DNA of 64,000 nucleotides from contig CAYJLF010000009.1 of assembly GCA_964371055.1 (NCBI GenBank), forward strand, positions 121,729 through 185,728, read 5' to 3'. The position numbers were made by a program, and so were the translations under genes. The notes beneath the pieces are model-generated. The model was not told the origin of the DNA, did not search any database, and saw only the letters and a program-made list of their open reading frames with translations. Positions 34,323 through 43,341 of the stretch are shown piece after piece (position 1 is the stretch's first letter; every line of letters begins with the position of its first letter). Source of the stretch: CAYJLF01 sp964371055. GTDB lineage: Bacteria > Eisenbacteria > RBG-16-71-46 > CAIMUX01.

Positions 34323-34783
34323 GATCCCCTCCTTACTGTCCCCCCCAACCGCCCTAGATCTGGCCGGGGTGTTTGGTGCCAAACCCGATTATTTTCTCCC
34401 CACAAGCGACCCGACGCAATCCAGAGAATCTACTACACATCATGAGTCCGGCGGGGGCTCGGAACATGCCCGGAAGCCACACAATGCTTTGTATCGCAAT
34501 AGGATAGGGCTCGTGTCCGCCACCATGAGACCACCAGTATCTGTGAGGTACGCTTCATCGAAGCCGATCGCTGGGGAAAGCCGCGCTGATAACAGGCGCC
34601 GCATGTCCGGCGATTCCCGGCATCGGTCGGCGGACCAGCGGATGACCGTGGGCGCCGGCAGAGACCTGCTGCAGGGAAACGGGCCCGCGGCTTAGAGTGA
34701 TCCATCGATCCGGCGACCCGATACGGACCCGTTCGGTGCGGGCCTGTCCGGGACGGAACAGCGCGTTGCGTGGAGGGGGGATC
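34323..34783. other. Divergent intergenic region gdhA / nitroreductase
   Basis: 461 bases. Contains the GTTTGG-N2-CCAAAC palindrome next to an A/T-rich stretch (AAAATAAT on the minus strand) near gdhA, and an A+T-richer segment at 34475-34510. Open frames here have no coding character. Confidence 0.4.
34371..34384. promoter_or_regulatory. Palindrome upstream of gdhA
   Basis: GTTTGG-TG-CCAAAC perfect 6-bp arms, 49-62 bases upstream of the gdhA ATG and immediately downstream (minus strand) of an AAAATAAT stretch that could be a -10 region. The position is right for a repressor site; the cognate regulator is unknown. Confidence 0.4.
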
Positions 34784-35296
34784 ATGGAGTTGTTCGAGAC
34801 CTTGCGTCGGCGCCACTCGGTGCGCGCCTACGTGGGCGACCCGGTCGCCCCGGAGGCGATCGAGCGTATCCTGCAGGCGATCAACCAGGCGCCGTCCGCG
34901 GGGGGATTGCAGGCGTACCAGGTCTACCTGGTGAAGGATGTGGCGGTGCGCGAGGCGCTGAGCCTGGCGGCCTACGACCAGCGATTCATCGAGGACGCGC
35001 CGCTGGCCCTCGTCTTCTGCGCGGTTCCCGCGCGCGCGAAGCGCTACGGCGAGCGAGGGGCGAGCCTCTATGCGATTCAGGATGCGACGATCGCGGCCGC
35101 GTATGCCCAGGTGGCCGCAGTCGCGGAGGGACTTGCGACCTGCTGGGTCGGGGCGTTCGACGAGGCGAAGGCGGGAGCGGCGCTGCACCTTCCCCAGGGG
35201 CAGAGACCGCTCGTGATCATGCCGGTGGGCCGCGCGGCCGAGGAGCCGCCGGACGTTCCCCGTCGCCCGTTGGACGACCTGGTGCGGAGGATCTAG
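34784..35296 (+). CDS. Nitroreductase-family FMN oxidoreductase
   Basis: 170 residues from ATG 34784 preceded by GGAGGGGGG. 'LFETLRRRHSVRAYVGDPVA' gives the FMN-phosphate Arg motif; 'AINQAPSAGGLQAYQVYLVK' the N-terminal substrate loop; 'YAIQDATIAAAYAQVAAVAE' and 'GLATCWVGAFDE' the dimer helix and the flavin Gly/Cys strand; 'PLVIMPVGRAAEEP' the C-terminal end. Reduces nitroaromatics, quinones or similar with NAD(P)H; actual substrate unknown. Distinct from the SagB-like protein at 25883. Confidence 0.92.
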   Translation: MELFETLRRRHSVRAYVGDPVAPEAIERILQAINQAPSAGGLQAYQVYLVKDVAVREALSLAAYDQRFIEDAPLALVFCAVPARAKRYGERGASLYAIQDATIAAAYAQVAAVAEGLATCWVGAFDEAKAGAALHLPQGQRPLVIMPVGRAAEEPPDVPRRPLDDLVRRI

Positions 35297-35308
35297 CAGG
35301 GTGCAGAA

Positions 35309-35342
35309 GGCCCGGCGCCGCCCTCCAAGAGCGGGCCGGGCC
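35309..35342. terminator. Hairpin between convergent genes
   Basis: GGCCCGGC (35309-35316) pairs with GCCGGGCC (35335-35342). Located 13 bases after the nitroreductase stop, before the end of the CoA-transferase gene on the other strand. No T-run, so termination is plausible but not certain. Confidence 0.45.
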
Positions 35343-35405
35343 CCATCTTGCTGAACGCAGCCCGTGGCGCTGAACGCGGCGCCGTGATGGCCACCGCGGC
35401 GCCGA

Positions 35406-36605
35406 TCAGATCACACCCTTCTCCTTCAACTCCCTCAACTCTGTCTCGCCGAATCCCAGCCGGCCGAGGATCTCCGCGTTGTGCTGTCCGAGGGTGGGAG
35501 GCGGAGTCGCCACTTCGCCCGAAGCCTTTTCGAAGAGCGCGGTCAGGCCGAAGACCTCGATCTCGCCGATCCCCGGCACGTCGGTCTTCTGGAGGACGCC
35601 GCGGTGTCCCACCTGCGGCTGACGCAGCGCCTGTTCGAGGCTCAGGATCTCCCCGCTCGGGACATCGCGCGCGTTCAGCGCCTCGACCCAGTGGAGCGTC
35701 GGCTTCTCCCGCAGCCGGACCTCGAGCAACGGGGTCAGCTCTTTGCGGTTCTTCTTGCGGGTGTCGCGCTCCTGGAAGCGTGGATCGAGCTTGAGCTCGG
35801 GGAGCTCCAGCACGTCGCAGACCGCCTCCCACTGCTCCTGCTTGTTGGCCGCGATGTTGATGTGCCCGTCCTGCGTGCGGAAGGTGCCCGATGGGGCGGC
35901 GGTGAAGTTGTCGTTGCCCATCACGACCGGCTGCTGGCCGCCGATCAGGAGATTGGCCGCCACCCAGCCCATCAGGGGCATGATCGAGTCGAGGAGTGCT
36001 ATGTCGATGAACTGACCTTCACCGGTCCGCTCGCGGTGGTAGAGAGCGGCCATGACGGCGAAGGCGGCGTTCAATCCGCCCACCGTATCGCAGACCGGAA
36101 ATCCGGTGCGGAGCGGGTTGAGTCGTTCGTCTCCGTTGACCGCCATCTCCCCCGACAATCCCTGGATGATCTGGTCGTAGGCCGGCTTGTCGGCGTCAGG
36201 ACCGGTCTGCCCGAAGCCTGAGATGGCGCAATAGACCAGCTTCGGATTGATCTCCTTCAGGACGCTCCACCCGAGGCCGAGGCGATCCATCACGCCGGGA
36301 CGGAAGTTCTCGATCACCACGTCCGCTTCCCGGGCGAGACGCTTGAAGATCTCCTTTCCCTCGGGGCTCTTGGTGTTGAGAGAGACCGACTTCTTGTTGC
36401 TGTTCTGCGCGAGGAAGCTTGTCCCCATCAGCTTCTTGTTGTACTCCGGCACGATGCCGAGGACGCGCGCCAGGTCGCCCCCCTTCGGATTCTCGATCTT
36501 GATCACGTCCGCCCCCATCAGGGCAAGGTGCAGGCTGGCGAAGGGACCGGACAAAACGTTGGTCAGGTCGAGGACGCGCACGCCCTCGAGGATGCGCTTC
36601 TTCAT
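35406..36605 (-). CDS. CaiB/BaiF-type (family III) CoA-transferase
   Basis: 399 residues, full family length. N-terminal 'GVRVLDLTNVLSGPFASLHL', 'GADVIKIENPKGGDLAR', 'LNTKSPEGKEIFKRL', 'ADVVIENFRPGVMDRLGLG', and 'KPAYDQIIQGLSGEM', whose Asp aligns with the aspartate that forms the acyl anhydride in family III enzymes. It moves CoA from one acyl-CoA to a carboxylic acid. Third gene of the minus-strand operon after the HAL-family lyase and the HMG-CoA lyase-like gene, 56 bases after the latter; this suggests it activates a product of that pathway, unidentified. Confidence 0.94.
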   Translation of the reverse strand: MKKRILEGVRVLDLTNVLSGPFASLHLALMGADVIKIENPKGGDLARVLGIVPEYNKKLMGTSFLAQNSNKKSVSLNTKSPEGKEIFKRLAREADVVIENFRPGVMDRLGLGWSVLKEINPKLVYCAISGFGQTGPDADKPAYDQIIQGLSGEMAVNGDERLNPLRTGFPVCDTVGGLNAAFAVMAALYHRERTGEGQFIDIALLDSIMPLMGWVAANLLIGGQQPVVMGNDNFTAAPSGTFRTQDGHINIAANKQEQWEAVCDVLELPELKLDPRFQERDTRKKNRKELTPLLEVRLREKPTLHWVEALNARDVPSGEILSLEQALRQPQVGHRGVLQKTDVPGIGEIEVFGLTALFEKASGEVATPPPTLGQHNAEILGRLGFGETELRELKEKGVI

Positions 36606-36661
36606 CGTTCGATTCCTCCAGGTCTGGTCGATCGGTGGCCGGGGTCGTGAGGCCGATGGCC

Positions 36662-37561
36662 TCAGTAGCTGACCGGTCCGGTGCGATGGACGCAGCCGGT
36701 CATCTCGCGCCCGAAGAAGGCGGCGACATCGCGAGCCACCTGGATGAGCGCCGCGAGGTCGATCTCCCGCCGGCGCTCCTCCCGTTGCAGTCCGTGCACC
36801 AGGTCCTCGGTGGCCACGTTGCCGGCGGCGACCTTCGTGAACGGGCAGCCGCCGAGCCCGGCGAAGGACGTCTCGAAGGAGCGGACCCCCGCGCGCCGGG
36901 CGGCGTAGAGGTTGGCCATGCCGAGTCCGTAGGTGTCGTGGAAGTGGCAGGTGGCCTGCACCTCGGGATCGAGGCGGAAGATCGCGCCGAAGAGCCGCTC
37001 CACCTGTGCGGGATAGGCGTGGCCTGCGGTGTCGGCCAGGCTGATGTTCTTGAGGCCGGCGTCGAGGTACGCGCCGACAATGCCGAGCACGCGCTCTTCG
37101 TCGATCCGCCCCTCGAAGCCGCAGCCGAATGCGCTCTGGACCGAGACCTGCACCTTCCGCCCCGCGTCGGACGCGGAGCGGGCCATGGCGATGATCCGGC
37201 CCTGCGCCTCTTCCGTCGTCATGCCGGTATTCTTCTGGCTGTGGGTGTTGCTGGCCGAGACGCCCATGCAGAAGAGCTCGACCCCGACCTCCATCCCGCG
37301 CTCCAGCCCCTTCTCGTTCAGGACGAGTCCCGAGAGAAGCGCACGATGCGGCTCCTTCGACAGCGTGCGAAAAAGCTCATCGGTGTCGGCCATCTGCGGC
37401 ACCTTGTCCCCGCGGACGAAGGAGCCGACCTGCACGATGTCGAGGCCGGATTGGACGAGGGCACGCAGCCACTCCAGCTTCTTTTCCGTCGGGACCGCGG
37501 TCTTCTCGGCCTGCAGGCCGTCCCGGGGTCCCACCTCGTGGATGAGGATCGTGTCGTTCAT
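36662..37561 (-). CDS. HMG-CoA lyase-like enzyme (DRE-TIM family)
   Basis: 299 residues. 'HEVGPRDGLQAEKTAVPTEK' carries the D-R-E/R-D-G metal and catalytic motif; 'GVSASNTHSQKNTGM', 'SVQSAFGCGFEGRIDEERV', 'SLADTAGHAYPAQVERLF', 'CHFHDTYGLGMAN' (metal His) and 'GLGGCPFTKVAAGNVATEDL' with the catalytic Cys. HMG-CoA lyase splits 3-hydroxy-3-methylglutaryl-CoA to acetyl-CoA and acetoacetate; related enzymes cleave other branched hydroxyacyl-CoA esters. Position between a CoA-transferase and an ammonia-lyase suggests a catabolic pathway of an amino-acid-derived acid. Start 28 bases after the lyase stop. Confidence 0.93.
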   Translation of the reverse strand: MNDTILIHEVGPRDGLQAEKTAVPTEKKLEWLRALVQSGLDIVQVGSFVRGDKVPQMADTDELFRTLSKEPHRALLSGLVLNEKGLERGMEVGVELFCMGVSASNTHSQKNTGMTTEEAQGRIIAMARSASDAGRKVQVSVQSAFGCGFEGRIDEERVLGIVGAYLDAGLKNISLADTAGHAYPAQVERLFGAIFRLDPEVQATCHFHDTYGLGMANLYAARRAGVRSFETSFAGLGGCPFTKVAAGNVATEDLVHGLQREERRREIDLAALIQVARDVAAFFGREMTGCVHRTGPVSY

Positions 37562-37589
37562 CTCCCCCCCCCAGGCGTGATGCGCCGGT

Positions 37590-39125
37590 CTACTCCGCCC
37601 AGCTCGTCGCCATCGGCCCGACCTCGGCCTCGACCGCCGCGAGAATCTCGCCCCGCTTGACCTGAGCCATGATGTTGTTGTGGTCGGTGAAGAGCGGGCG
37701 ATCCTCGTCGAGATGCTCGACCACCTGCCGGATCGCGGTGCGCGCCGCGCGGGTGCCCCGTCCCGGCGTGAACTCGCGGAAGTCGAGCGCCTGCGCCGCG
37801 GCCATCAGTTCGATGCCGATGATGCCGCAGGCGTTCTCCAGGATCTGCTTCGTCTTCAGCGCGGAGTTCATCCCCATGCTGACGAAGTCCTCCTGGTCGG
37901 CCGCCGCCGGGATCGACTGCGTATAAGCTGGCTGGCTCAGGATCCGCTGCTCGACCGCCATCATCCCCGCGGTGTACTGGCTGAGCATCATTCCGGAGAA
38001 CATGCCCGCTCCCTTGGTGAGGAAGGCGGGCAATCCGACCGAGAGGGCGGGATTGAGCAGGCGGTTGAGCCGGCGCTCGCTCAGGACCGAGACCATGCAG
38101 ATCGCGGCCCCGGTGACGTCGAGCGGAAGGCTGATCGGCGATCCCTGGAAGTTCGCCCCCGTCAGCACCGTGTTCGACTCCGGGAGGAAAATCGGATTGT
38201 CGGCGACGCCGTTGAGTTCGATCTCGATCTGCCGGCGCGTCCAGGACATCTGGTCGCGCAGGGTGCCTACGACCTGCGGCGTCGAACGCATCGAATAGGC
38301 GTCCTGCACCTTGGTCTTGAGCTTGCCGGTCATGAGGTCGCTCTCCTGCATCACGGTGCGCAGGTTGCGCGCGCAGATGACCGCCCCGCGGAAACCGCGC
38401 AGCTTGTGCAACCGCTCGTCGTACGGCTTCAGGTTGGCCATCAGGGCCTCGAGCGTCATGGCGGCGGCGATCTCGGAGTGGGCGATCCAGCGCTCGGCGT
38501 CGACGAGGGTGAGGCAGGCGATGCCGGTGATGAGGTTGCTGCCGTTGATCGCGGCCAGGCCGTCGCGCGCGTGCAGGCCGGGGATCGGGACGCCCGCCTG
38601 TTCCATCGCGATCCGGGTCGGCATCCGCTGGCCCTGGTAGAAGCACTCGCCCTCGCCCATCAGCGAGAGGGCGATCTGGCTCATCGGGGCGAGGTCGCCG
38701 CAGGCGCCGACGCTTCCCTTTTCACAGACGACCGGGGTGATGCCGCGGTTCAGAAGCTCGACGTAGGTCTGCGTGATCTCGGGGCGGCAGCCCGAATGCC
38801 CGCGGGCATGGACATTGATGCGACTGAGCATCGCGGCCCGCACATGCTCGATGGGACAGGGGACGCCGATGCCGGCCGCGTGGTTGTAGATGAGGAAGCG
38901 CTGGAACTCCTTCACCTGCTCGTCATTCAGCACGATCTCGGAGAACTCGCCGATGCCCGTGTTCGTGCCGTACATGATCTCCCGCGCCTCGAGTTTGCGG
39001 TCGACCATGGCGCGGCAGGTCCGGATCCGCTCGACCGCCGAGGGATCGAGCGCGACCGCCTCTCCGTGGCGGGCCACCTGCACGACATCCTCGATCCTGA
39101 GGTTCTGACCATCGACGCGGACCAT
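37590..39125 (-). CDS. hutH: Histidine ammonia-lyase-family (MIO) enzyme with Ala-Cys-Gly
   Basis: 511 residues from ATG 39125 (GGGAGAAG upstream). Family features: 'YGTNTGIGEFSEIVL' with the active-site Tyr (about 52), 'NHAAGIGVPC' with the His that aligns with HAL His83, 'AAINGSNLITG', and 'ILENACGIIGIEL' with the Glu characteristic of HAL. The MIO triad normally A-S-G in 'G-A-S-G-D-L-A-P' reads A-C-G here ('SVGACGDLAPMSQIAL', Cys 142, codon TGC). Cys can replace Ser in MIO formation in studied mutants, so activity is plausible. Usual reaction: L-histidine to urocanate plus ammonia; no hutU/hutI nearby, so another substrate is possible. First gene of the operon. Confidence 0.88.
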   Translation of the reverse strand: MVRVDGQNLRIEDVVQVARHGEAVALDPSAVERIRTCRAMVDRKLEAREIMYGTNTGIGEFSEIVLNDEQVKEFQRFLIYNHAAGIGVPCPIEHVRAAMLSRINVHARGHSGCRPEITQTYVELLNRGITPVVCEKGSVGACGDLAPMSQIALSLMGEGECFYQGQRMPTRIAMEQAGVPIPGLHARDGLAAINGSNLITGIACLTLVDAERWIAHSEIAAAMTLEALMANLKPYDERLHKLRGFRGAVICARNLRTVMQESDLMTGKLKTKVQDAYSMRSTPQVVGTLRDQMSWTRRQIEIELNGVADNPIFLPESNTVLTGANFQGSPISLPLDVTGAAICMVSVLSERRLNRLLNPALSVGLPAFLTKGAGMFSGMMLSQYTAGMMAVEQRILSQPAYTQSIPAAADQEDFVSMGMNSALKTKQILENACGIIGIELMAAAQALDFREFTPGRGTRAARTAIRQVVEHLDEDRPLFTDHNNIMAQVKRGEILAAVEAEVGPMATSWAE

Positions 39126-39347
39126 CGACTTCTCCCTTCCGGAGACGACCGAGCCCGGGCGGGCCGTGCGTCCCCCTCCACCCTTCCCGTCGATCCAAGG
39201 CAAGTCGACGTGGATTGTAACACCAGGTTCCGGCGCCTGCCACTCGAGCGGGGAGTTTCCCCCCGCGGGGACGACTGGGGTATGATGAGCGCGACGAGCC
39301 ACCGTCCAGGCCGGGGGGGAGGTGGATGGAAGAATGGGGATGACGCC

Positions 39348-42300
39348 ATGTCGACGACGCTCCGCCCCCGACGCGCCCTCGGTCTTCGGGCGATCACGGT
39401 TCTCTCCGCCCTTCTGACGCTCCCCGCGGCTGCCCTCGCGCGCCCGGGCGACGTGCCCCGCCCCTCGACCGCGGCCGGCCCGCTGAGCCCCGATCTCGTT
39501 CGACGCCTAGCGGCGGCGTCTCCCGGGGATACGCTCGCGGTTTATCTCTTCCTCGAGGAGCAGGCGCCGATCGACCGGATCCGGCCCGCCCAGAAAGCAC
39601 GGGGAGCTAGCCGGGCGGAAGCGCACCGGGAGGTGGTGACCGCGCTCATGGATGCCGCGCGCTCGCAGGAGACGATCCGGCGGCGGCTCGATCAGGAGAA
39701 GGGGCTCGGACGGGTCGCGAGCGCGGTTCCGTACTGGATCGCCAACCTCATCGTGGTGCGCGCCACGCCCGATGCGATCCAGTCCCTCGCGGCTCAGCCC
39801 GGGGTGGCGTGGATCGAGCCGGCTGTTCGCGCCCGGCTGATCGAGCCGGTGTCAGGGTCGCTCGAGTCGGGAGCGGCCGGCGACAGCAGCGCCTCGACGC
39901 AGGGCGTCGATCTCGGCGCTCCGATGGGGGCCGGTGTCACCGACGGCGTACGCGCCATCAGGGCCCCGCGCGTCTGGCACGAACTCGGGATCAACGGCGA
40001 GGGGCGGCTGGTCGCCAATCTCGACACGGGCGTTGACGGGATGCATCCCGCCCTCGCCTCGCGCTGGCGCGGGGCGCGTCCGGGATCGGAGCCGCGCCAC
40101 GGCTGGTTCGATCCCGCCGATCCGGCGAGCGAGTTCCCCGTCGACACGCACGGACACGGAACTCATGTGCTGGGAACAATGGCCGGGTTGGGGGCCACCA
40201 CCAACGACTCGATCGGCGTGGCATGGGGCGCGGACTGGATCGCGAGCAACGGCATTCAGGCCGACACCACGCCGGATGGCGGCGATCCGATCATCGCGGC
40301 CTTCCAGTGGTTCGCCGATCCGGACGGTGATCCGGCCACGATCGAGGATGTCCCGGACGTCGTGCAGAACTCCTGGGGAGTCGCCCCGGACGAGCCCGGA
40401 TACATCGCGTGCGAGGCGCGCTGGTGGGAGGTGATCGACCACTGCGAGGCGGCCGGGGTGGTTGTGACCTGGTCCGCGGGGAACAGCGGCCCGGCCAGCG
40501 CGACGATGATCGTGCCGGCCGATCGAGCCAGTTCTCCGACCAACGCCTTTTCGATCGGTGCGGTCATGGCGACCGGGACGAGCTTTCCGTACACCCTGGC
40601 GGGCTTTTCGAGCCGCGGGCCGAGCTTCTGCACCCAGGTCGAGGCGGATCGAGTCAAGCCGGAGGTCGTCGCGCCCGGCGTCGACGTCTACTCGAGTCTT
40701 CCCGGCGGGGTGTATCGCGGCGGCTGGAGCGGCACTTCGATGGCCGGGCCGCACGCGGCCGGCATCGTGGCGCTGCTGCGCCAGGCCAATCCCGACCTCG
40801 ACGTCGACACGATCAAGCGGATCCTGATGGAGACGGCCCGGGACCTGGGTCGGGCCGGCGAGGACAACGAGTACGGCTGGGGTTTCGTCGACGCGCATGC
40901 TGCGGTGCTTCGAGCGATGCAGGACTTCGGCCGGGTCGAGGGAACGGTCCAGAATGGAAGTACGGGCGGGACGCCGATCGACAGGGCGACCGTGACCTTG
41001 CTCGATACGCAGTATCGGTTCCGGGGAGATGCGGAAGGAAGATTCCGTGGAGCGGCCGCGGCCGCGGTCTACCGGGCGGTGGCCGCCGCCTCGGGGTTCG
41101 AGCCGGACACGGCGACGATCGCCATCGAGCCGGGCGAGACCATCGACGTCCAGTTCTCGCTCTTCGACAACACGGGACCCGCGATCGAGGCGCTGGCTCC
41201 CGCCGCCAGCACCACGGATACCCTCGGACCCTACTCCGTCATCTTCGCGGCGACCGACCCGAGCGGGGTCACGACGGTCGCGGTCCGGTATCGCCTGGGA
41301 GACGGGGCGTGGAACGACGCGCCGGTCACCGCCGACCTGGCCAACGAGATCCCACCGACTTTGACCTACCGCGCGATTCTGCCCGGTGCGCCGCCCGGGA
41401 CACGGATCGCGTACTTCGCCCGGGCCACCGACGGCGCCGCCTTGATCGGGACCTGGCCGCCCGGCGGGGAGGAGGCGCCGGCCCTGCTGGACGTTCGCCG
41501 CCTGATCTACCGCAACGGCTTCGAGGTCGCTCCCGATTCGGCCTGGATCGCCGGAGGGACGGAAGACGATGCCGTGGCGGGGTGGTGGGTTCAGGCCGAT
41601 CCGGTCGGGGCCACCGATGGGGAACGCCTCACGCAGCCGGAGGACGACACCACGCCTGAACCGGGTGTCCTCTGCTTCGTCACGGGGAACGGTTCACCGG
41701 GCGGAGCGGCAGGCGAGGCCGACGTCGACGGCGGGTGCACCACGCTCCTCTCCCCCATCTTCGATCTCTCGCGAGAGAACGAGGTCTTTGCCGGGTTCCG
41801 CTATTGGTTCGGCATGGGGGGCGCATCGAGCGACGATACGCTCTTCATAGACGTCTCCGCCGACAGCGGCCTGACCTGGCGGCCGCTGGATCGGATCGCG
41901 ACGGCGGACACGCTCTGGCGGGCTGCCTCGTACCGTCTGGCCGACTCGACGTCGTTGACCGCCGGCGCCCGCTTGCGCATCCGCGCCTGCGACCTGCGCC
42001 AACCCGGAGTTCTGGAGGCGGCGCTCGATGACTTCTCGCTCGAGGCGCTCCTCCCTCCGCGCCCCAGGCCGACTCCCCCACCGCCAGTGACGAGGCTCCT
42101 CCCGGCCGTGCCGAATCCGTCACGCGGGGAGTGCGCCGTCCGGTTCGAACTGGCCGAGCCGGCTCGGGTGCGGTTGACCGTGTACGACGTCGGCGGCCGT
42201 CGCGTCCGTCTGCTGAGCGATGACCGCTTCCCGTCGGGGGGACACGAGAAGGTGTGGAACGGCCGCGACGATCAGGGGCATCGCGCCGCGGCCGGGGTCT

Positions 42301-42386
42301 ACTACGTACGCCTGGAGTCGGGCGGACGACAGGAGTCCCGCCTCGTGGTGTTGATCCCCGCTCGACGGAGTGACGGAGGCCGCTGA
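39348..42386 (+). CDS. Secreted subtilisin-like S8 serine peptidase with FlgD-Ig tail
   Basis: 1012 residues from ATG 39348; the frame stays open far upstream only because it is antisense to the lyase gene. Signal peptide 'ITVLSALLTLPAAALA', then an I9-like propeptide (about 30-165). Catalytic triad: Asp in 'VANLDTGVDGMHPAL', His in 'DTHGHGTHVLGTM', Ser in 'GTSMAGPHAAGIVAL'; oxyanion Asn in 'VTWSAGNSGPAS'. A CarboxypepD-regulatory-like domain ('VEGTVQNGSTGGTP'), beta domains and a FlgD-Ig C-terminus ('RLLPAVPNPSRGECAVRFEL' to 'GVYYVRLESGGR') follow. Probably secreted and surface-anchored. It runs divergently from the lyase gene. Confidence 0.93.
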   Translation: MSTTLRPRRALGLRAITVLSALLTLPAAALARPGDVPRPSTAAGPLSPDLVRRLAAASPGDTLAVYLFLEEQAPIDRIRPAQKARGASRAEAHREVVTALMDAARSQETIRRRLDQEKGLGRVASAVPYWIANLIVVRATPDAIQSLAAQPGVAWIEPAVRARLIEPVSGSLESGAAGDSSASTQGVDLGAPMGAGVTDGVRAIRAPRVWHELGINGEGRLVANLDTGVDGMHPALASRWRGARPGSEPRHGWFDPADPASEFPVDTHGHGTHVLGTMAGLGATTNDSIGVAWGADWIASNGIQADTTPDGGDPIIAAFQWFADPDGDPATIEDVPDVVQNSWGVAPDEPGYIACEARWWEVIDHCEAAGVVVTWSAGNSGPASATMIVPADRASSPTNAFSIGAVMATGTSFPYTLAGFSSRGPSFCTQVEADRVKPEVVAPGVDVYSSLPGGVYRGGWSGTSMAGPHAAGIVALLRQANPDLDVDTIKRILMETARDLGRAGEDNEYGWGFVDAHAAVLRAMQDFGRVEGTVQNGSTGGTPIDRATVTLLDTQYRFRGDAEGRFRGAAAAAVYRAVAAASGFEPDTATIAIEPGETIDVQFSLFDNTGPAIEALAPAASTTDTLGPYSVIFAATDPSGVTTVAVRYRLGDGAWNDAPVTADLANEIPPTLTYRAILPGAPPGTRIAYFARATDGAALIGTWPPGGEEAPALLDVRRLIYRNGFEVAPDSAWIAGGTEDDAVAGWWVQADPVGATDGERLTQPEDDTTPEPGVLCFVTGNGSPGGAAGEADVDGGCTTLLSPIFDLSRENEVFAGFRYWFGMGGASSDDTLFIDVSADSGLTWRPLDRIATADTLWRAASYRLADSTSLTAGARLRIRACDLRQPGVLEAALDDFSLEALLPPRPRPTPPPPVTRLLPAVPNPSRGECAVRFELAEPARVRLTVYDVGGRRVRLLSDDRFPSGGHEKVWNGRDDQGHRAAAGVYYVRLESGGRQESRLVVLIPARRSDGGR

Positions 42387-42441
42387 CGATCGACGGAAGA
42401 CCGACCGCGGCGCCGGCCGGGAAGGTCAGCCCGGTCTCCGC

Positions 42442-43341
42442 TCACCGAGCGTTCGCGGGCTTCCGGGCCCGTACTTTGAGAGACGACACCGCGTCGAAGA
42501 CGGAGCGCTTCTCATCATCGGGTGGCAGGGCCTCCGCGCCGGCGGTGTAGCGGTCCTCCGCGAGGACTTCCACCTCCTCGAACCCGGCTTCCGCGATCAT
42601 CCGCAGGTAGTCGTCTCGCAGCGAGGCCCCGGCCACGCAGCCGACGTAGAGCTCCAGGTCGTGCTGCCGCTCGGGAGGGAGCGGCTGCAGCAGAACGAGA
42701 TCGCTGAGGAACATCCGTCCGCCCGGTTTGAGCGCGCGGCAGGCTTCCCGAAAGACGCGGGGCTTGTCCGGTGAGAGATTGACGACGCAGTTGGAAATCA
42801 CCGCGTCGGCGACGCCGTCGGCGACCGGCAGGTTCTCGATCTCGCCGAGGCGGAACTCGACGTTCGCGATGCCGGCGCGAGCGGCGTTCGCGCGGGCGCG
42901 GGAGAGCATCTCCGGCGTCATGTCGACGCCGATGACCTGCCCGGTCGGGCCGACCTTGTGCGAGGCCAGGAAGGAGTCGATGCCGGCGCCGGATCCGAGG
43001 TCGAGCACGACATCGCCCGGCCGGAGCGCGGCGATCGCCACGGGGTTGCCACAGCCGAGGCCCAGGTTCGCGCCGTCCGGGATCAGGGCGGCGTCCTCGA
43101 CCGAGTAGCCAAGCTCCTCGAGCGTCGCTCCACCCTCGCCGCCGCCGCAGCACCCGCCCCCGCTGGCCGCATTGCCGTAGCGCGCGCGGACCTGCGCGCG
43201 GATGCCATCATCCGTCTGTGCGATGAGCTCCTGCTTCTGAGACGGCGTGGTCCCGCCGCAGCAGGGGGTGCTGCGCTCTTCCTTCGGACTCGTCGAGCCA
43301 CAACAGGGAGCCTTGGGATTTCCAGGCCGGTCGGTCGTCAT
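42442..43341 (-). CDS. arsM: Arsenite S-adenosylmethionine methyltransferase
   Basis: 299 residues. Cys-rich N-terminus ('APCCGSTSPKEERSTPCCGG', 'GGGCCGGGEGG'), then the SAM-binding core 'VVLDLGSGAGIDSFLASHKV', 'VIGVDMTPEMLSRARANAAR' and the arsenite-binding cysteines in 'AVISNCVVNLSPDKPRVFRE' and 'LYVGCVAGASLRDDYL'. It methylates As(III) to methyl and dimethyl forms, a detoxification step in the cytoplasm. The ATG overlaps the arsR stop by four bases, so both are controlled from the arsR promoter. Confidence 0.95.
   Translation of the reverse strand: MTTDRPGNPKAPCCGSTSPKEERSTPCCGGTTPSQKQELIAQTDDGIRAQVRARYGNAASGGGCCGGGEGGATLEELGYSVEDAALIPDGANLGLGCGNPVAIAALRPGDVVLDLGSGAGIDSFLASHKVGPTGQVIGVDMTPEMLSRARANAARAGIANVEFRLGEIENLPVADGVADAVISNCVVNLSPDKPRVFREACRALKPGGRMFLSDLVLLQPLPPERQHDLELYVGCVAGASLRDDYLRMIAEAGFEEVEVLAEDRYTAGAEALPPDDEKRSVFDAVSSLKVRARKPANAR

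Noticed and set aside
37680..39347. N-terminal extension of the subtilisin frame
   Set aside because: Antisense to the HAL-family gene; signal peptide begins at the ATG at 39348.
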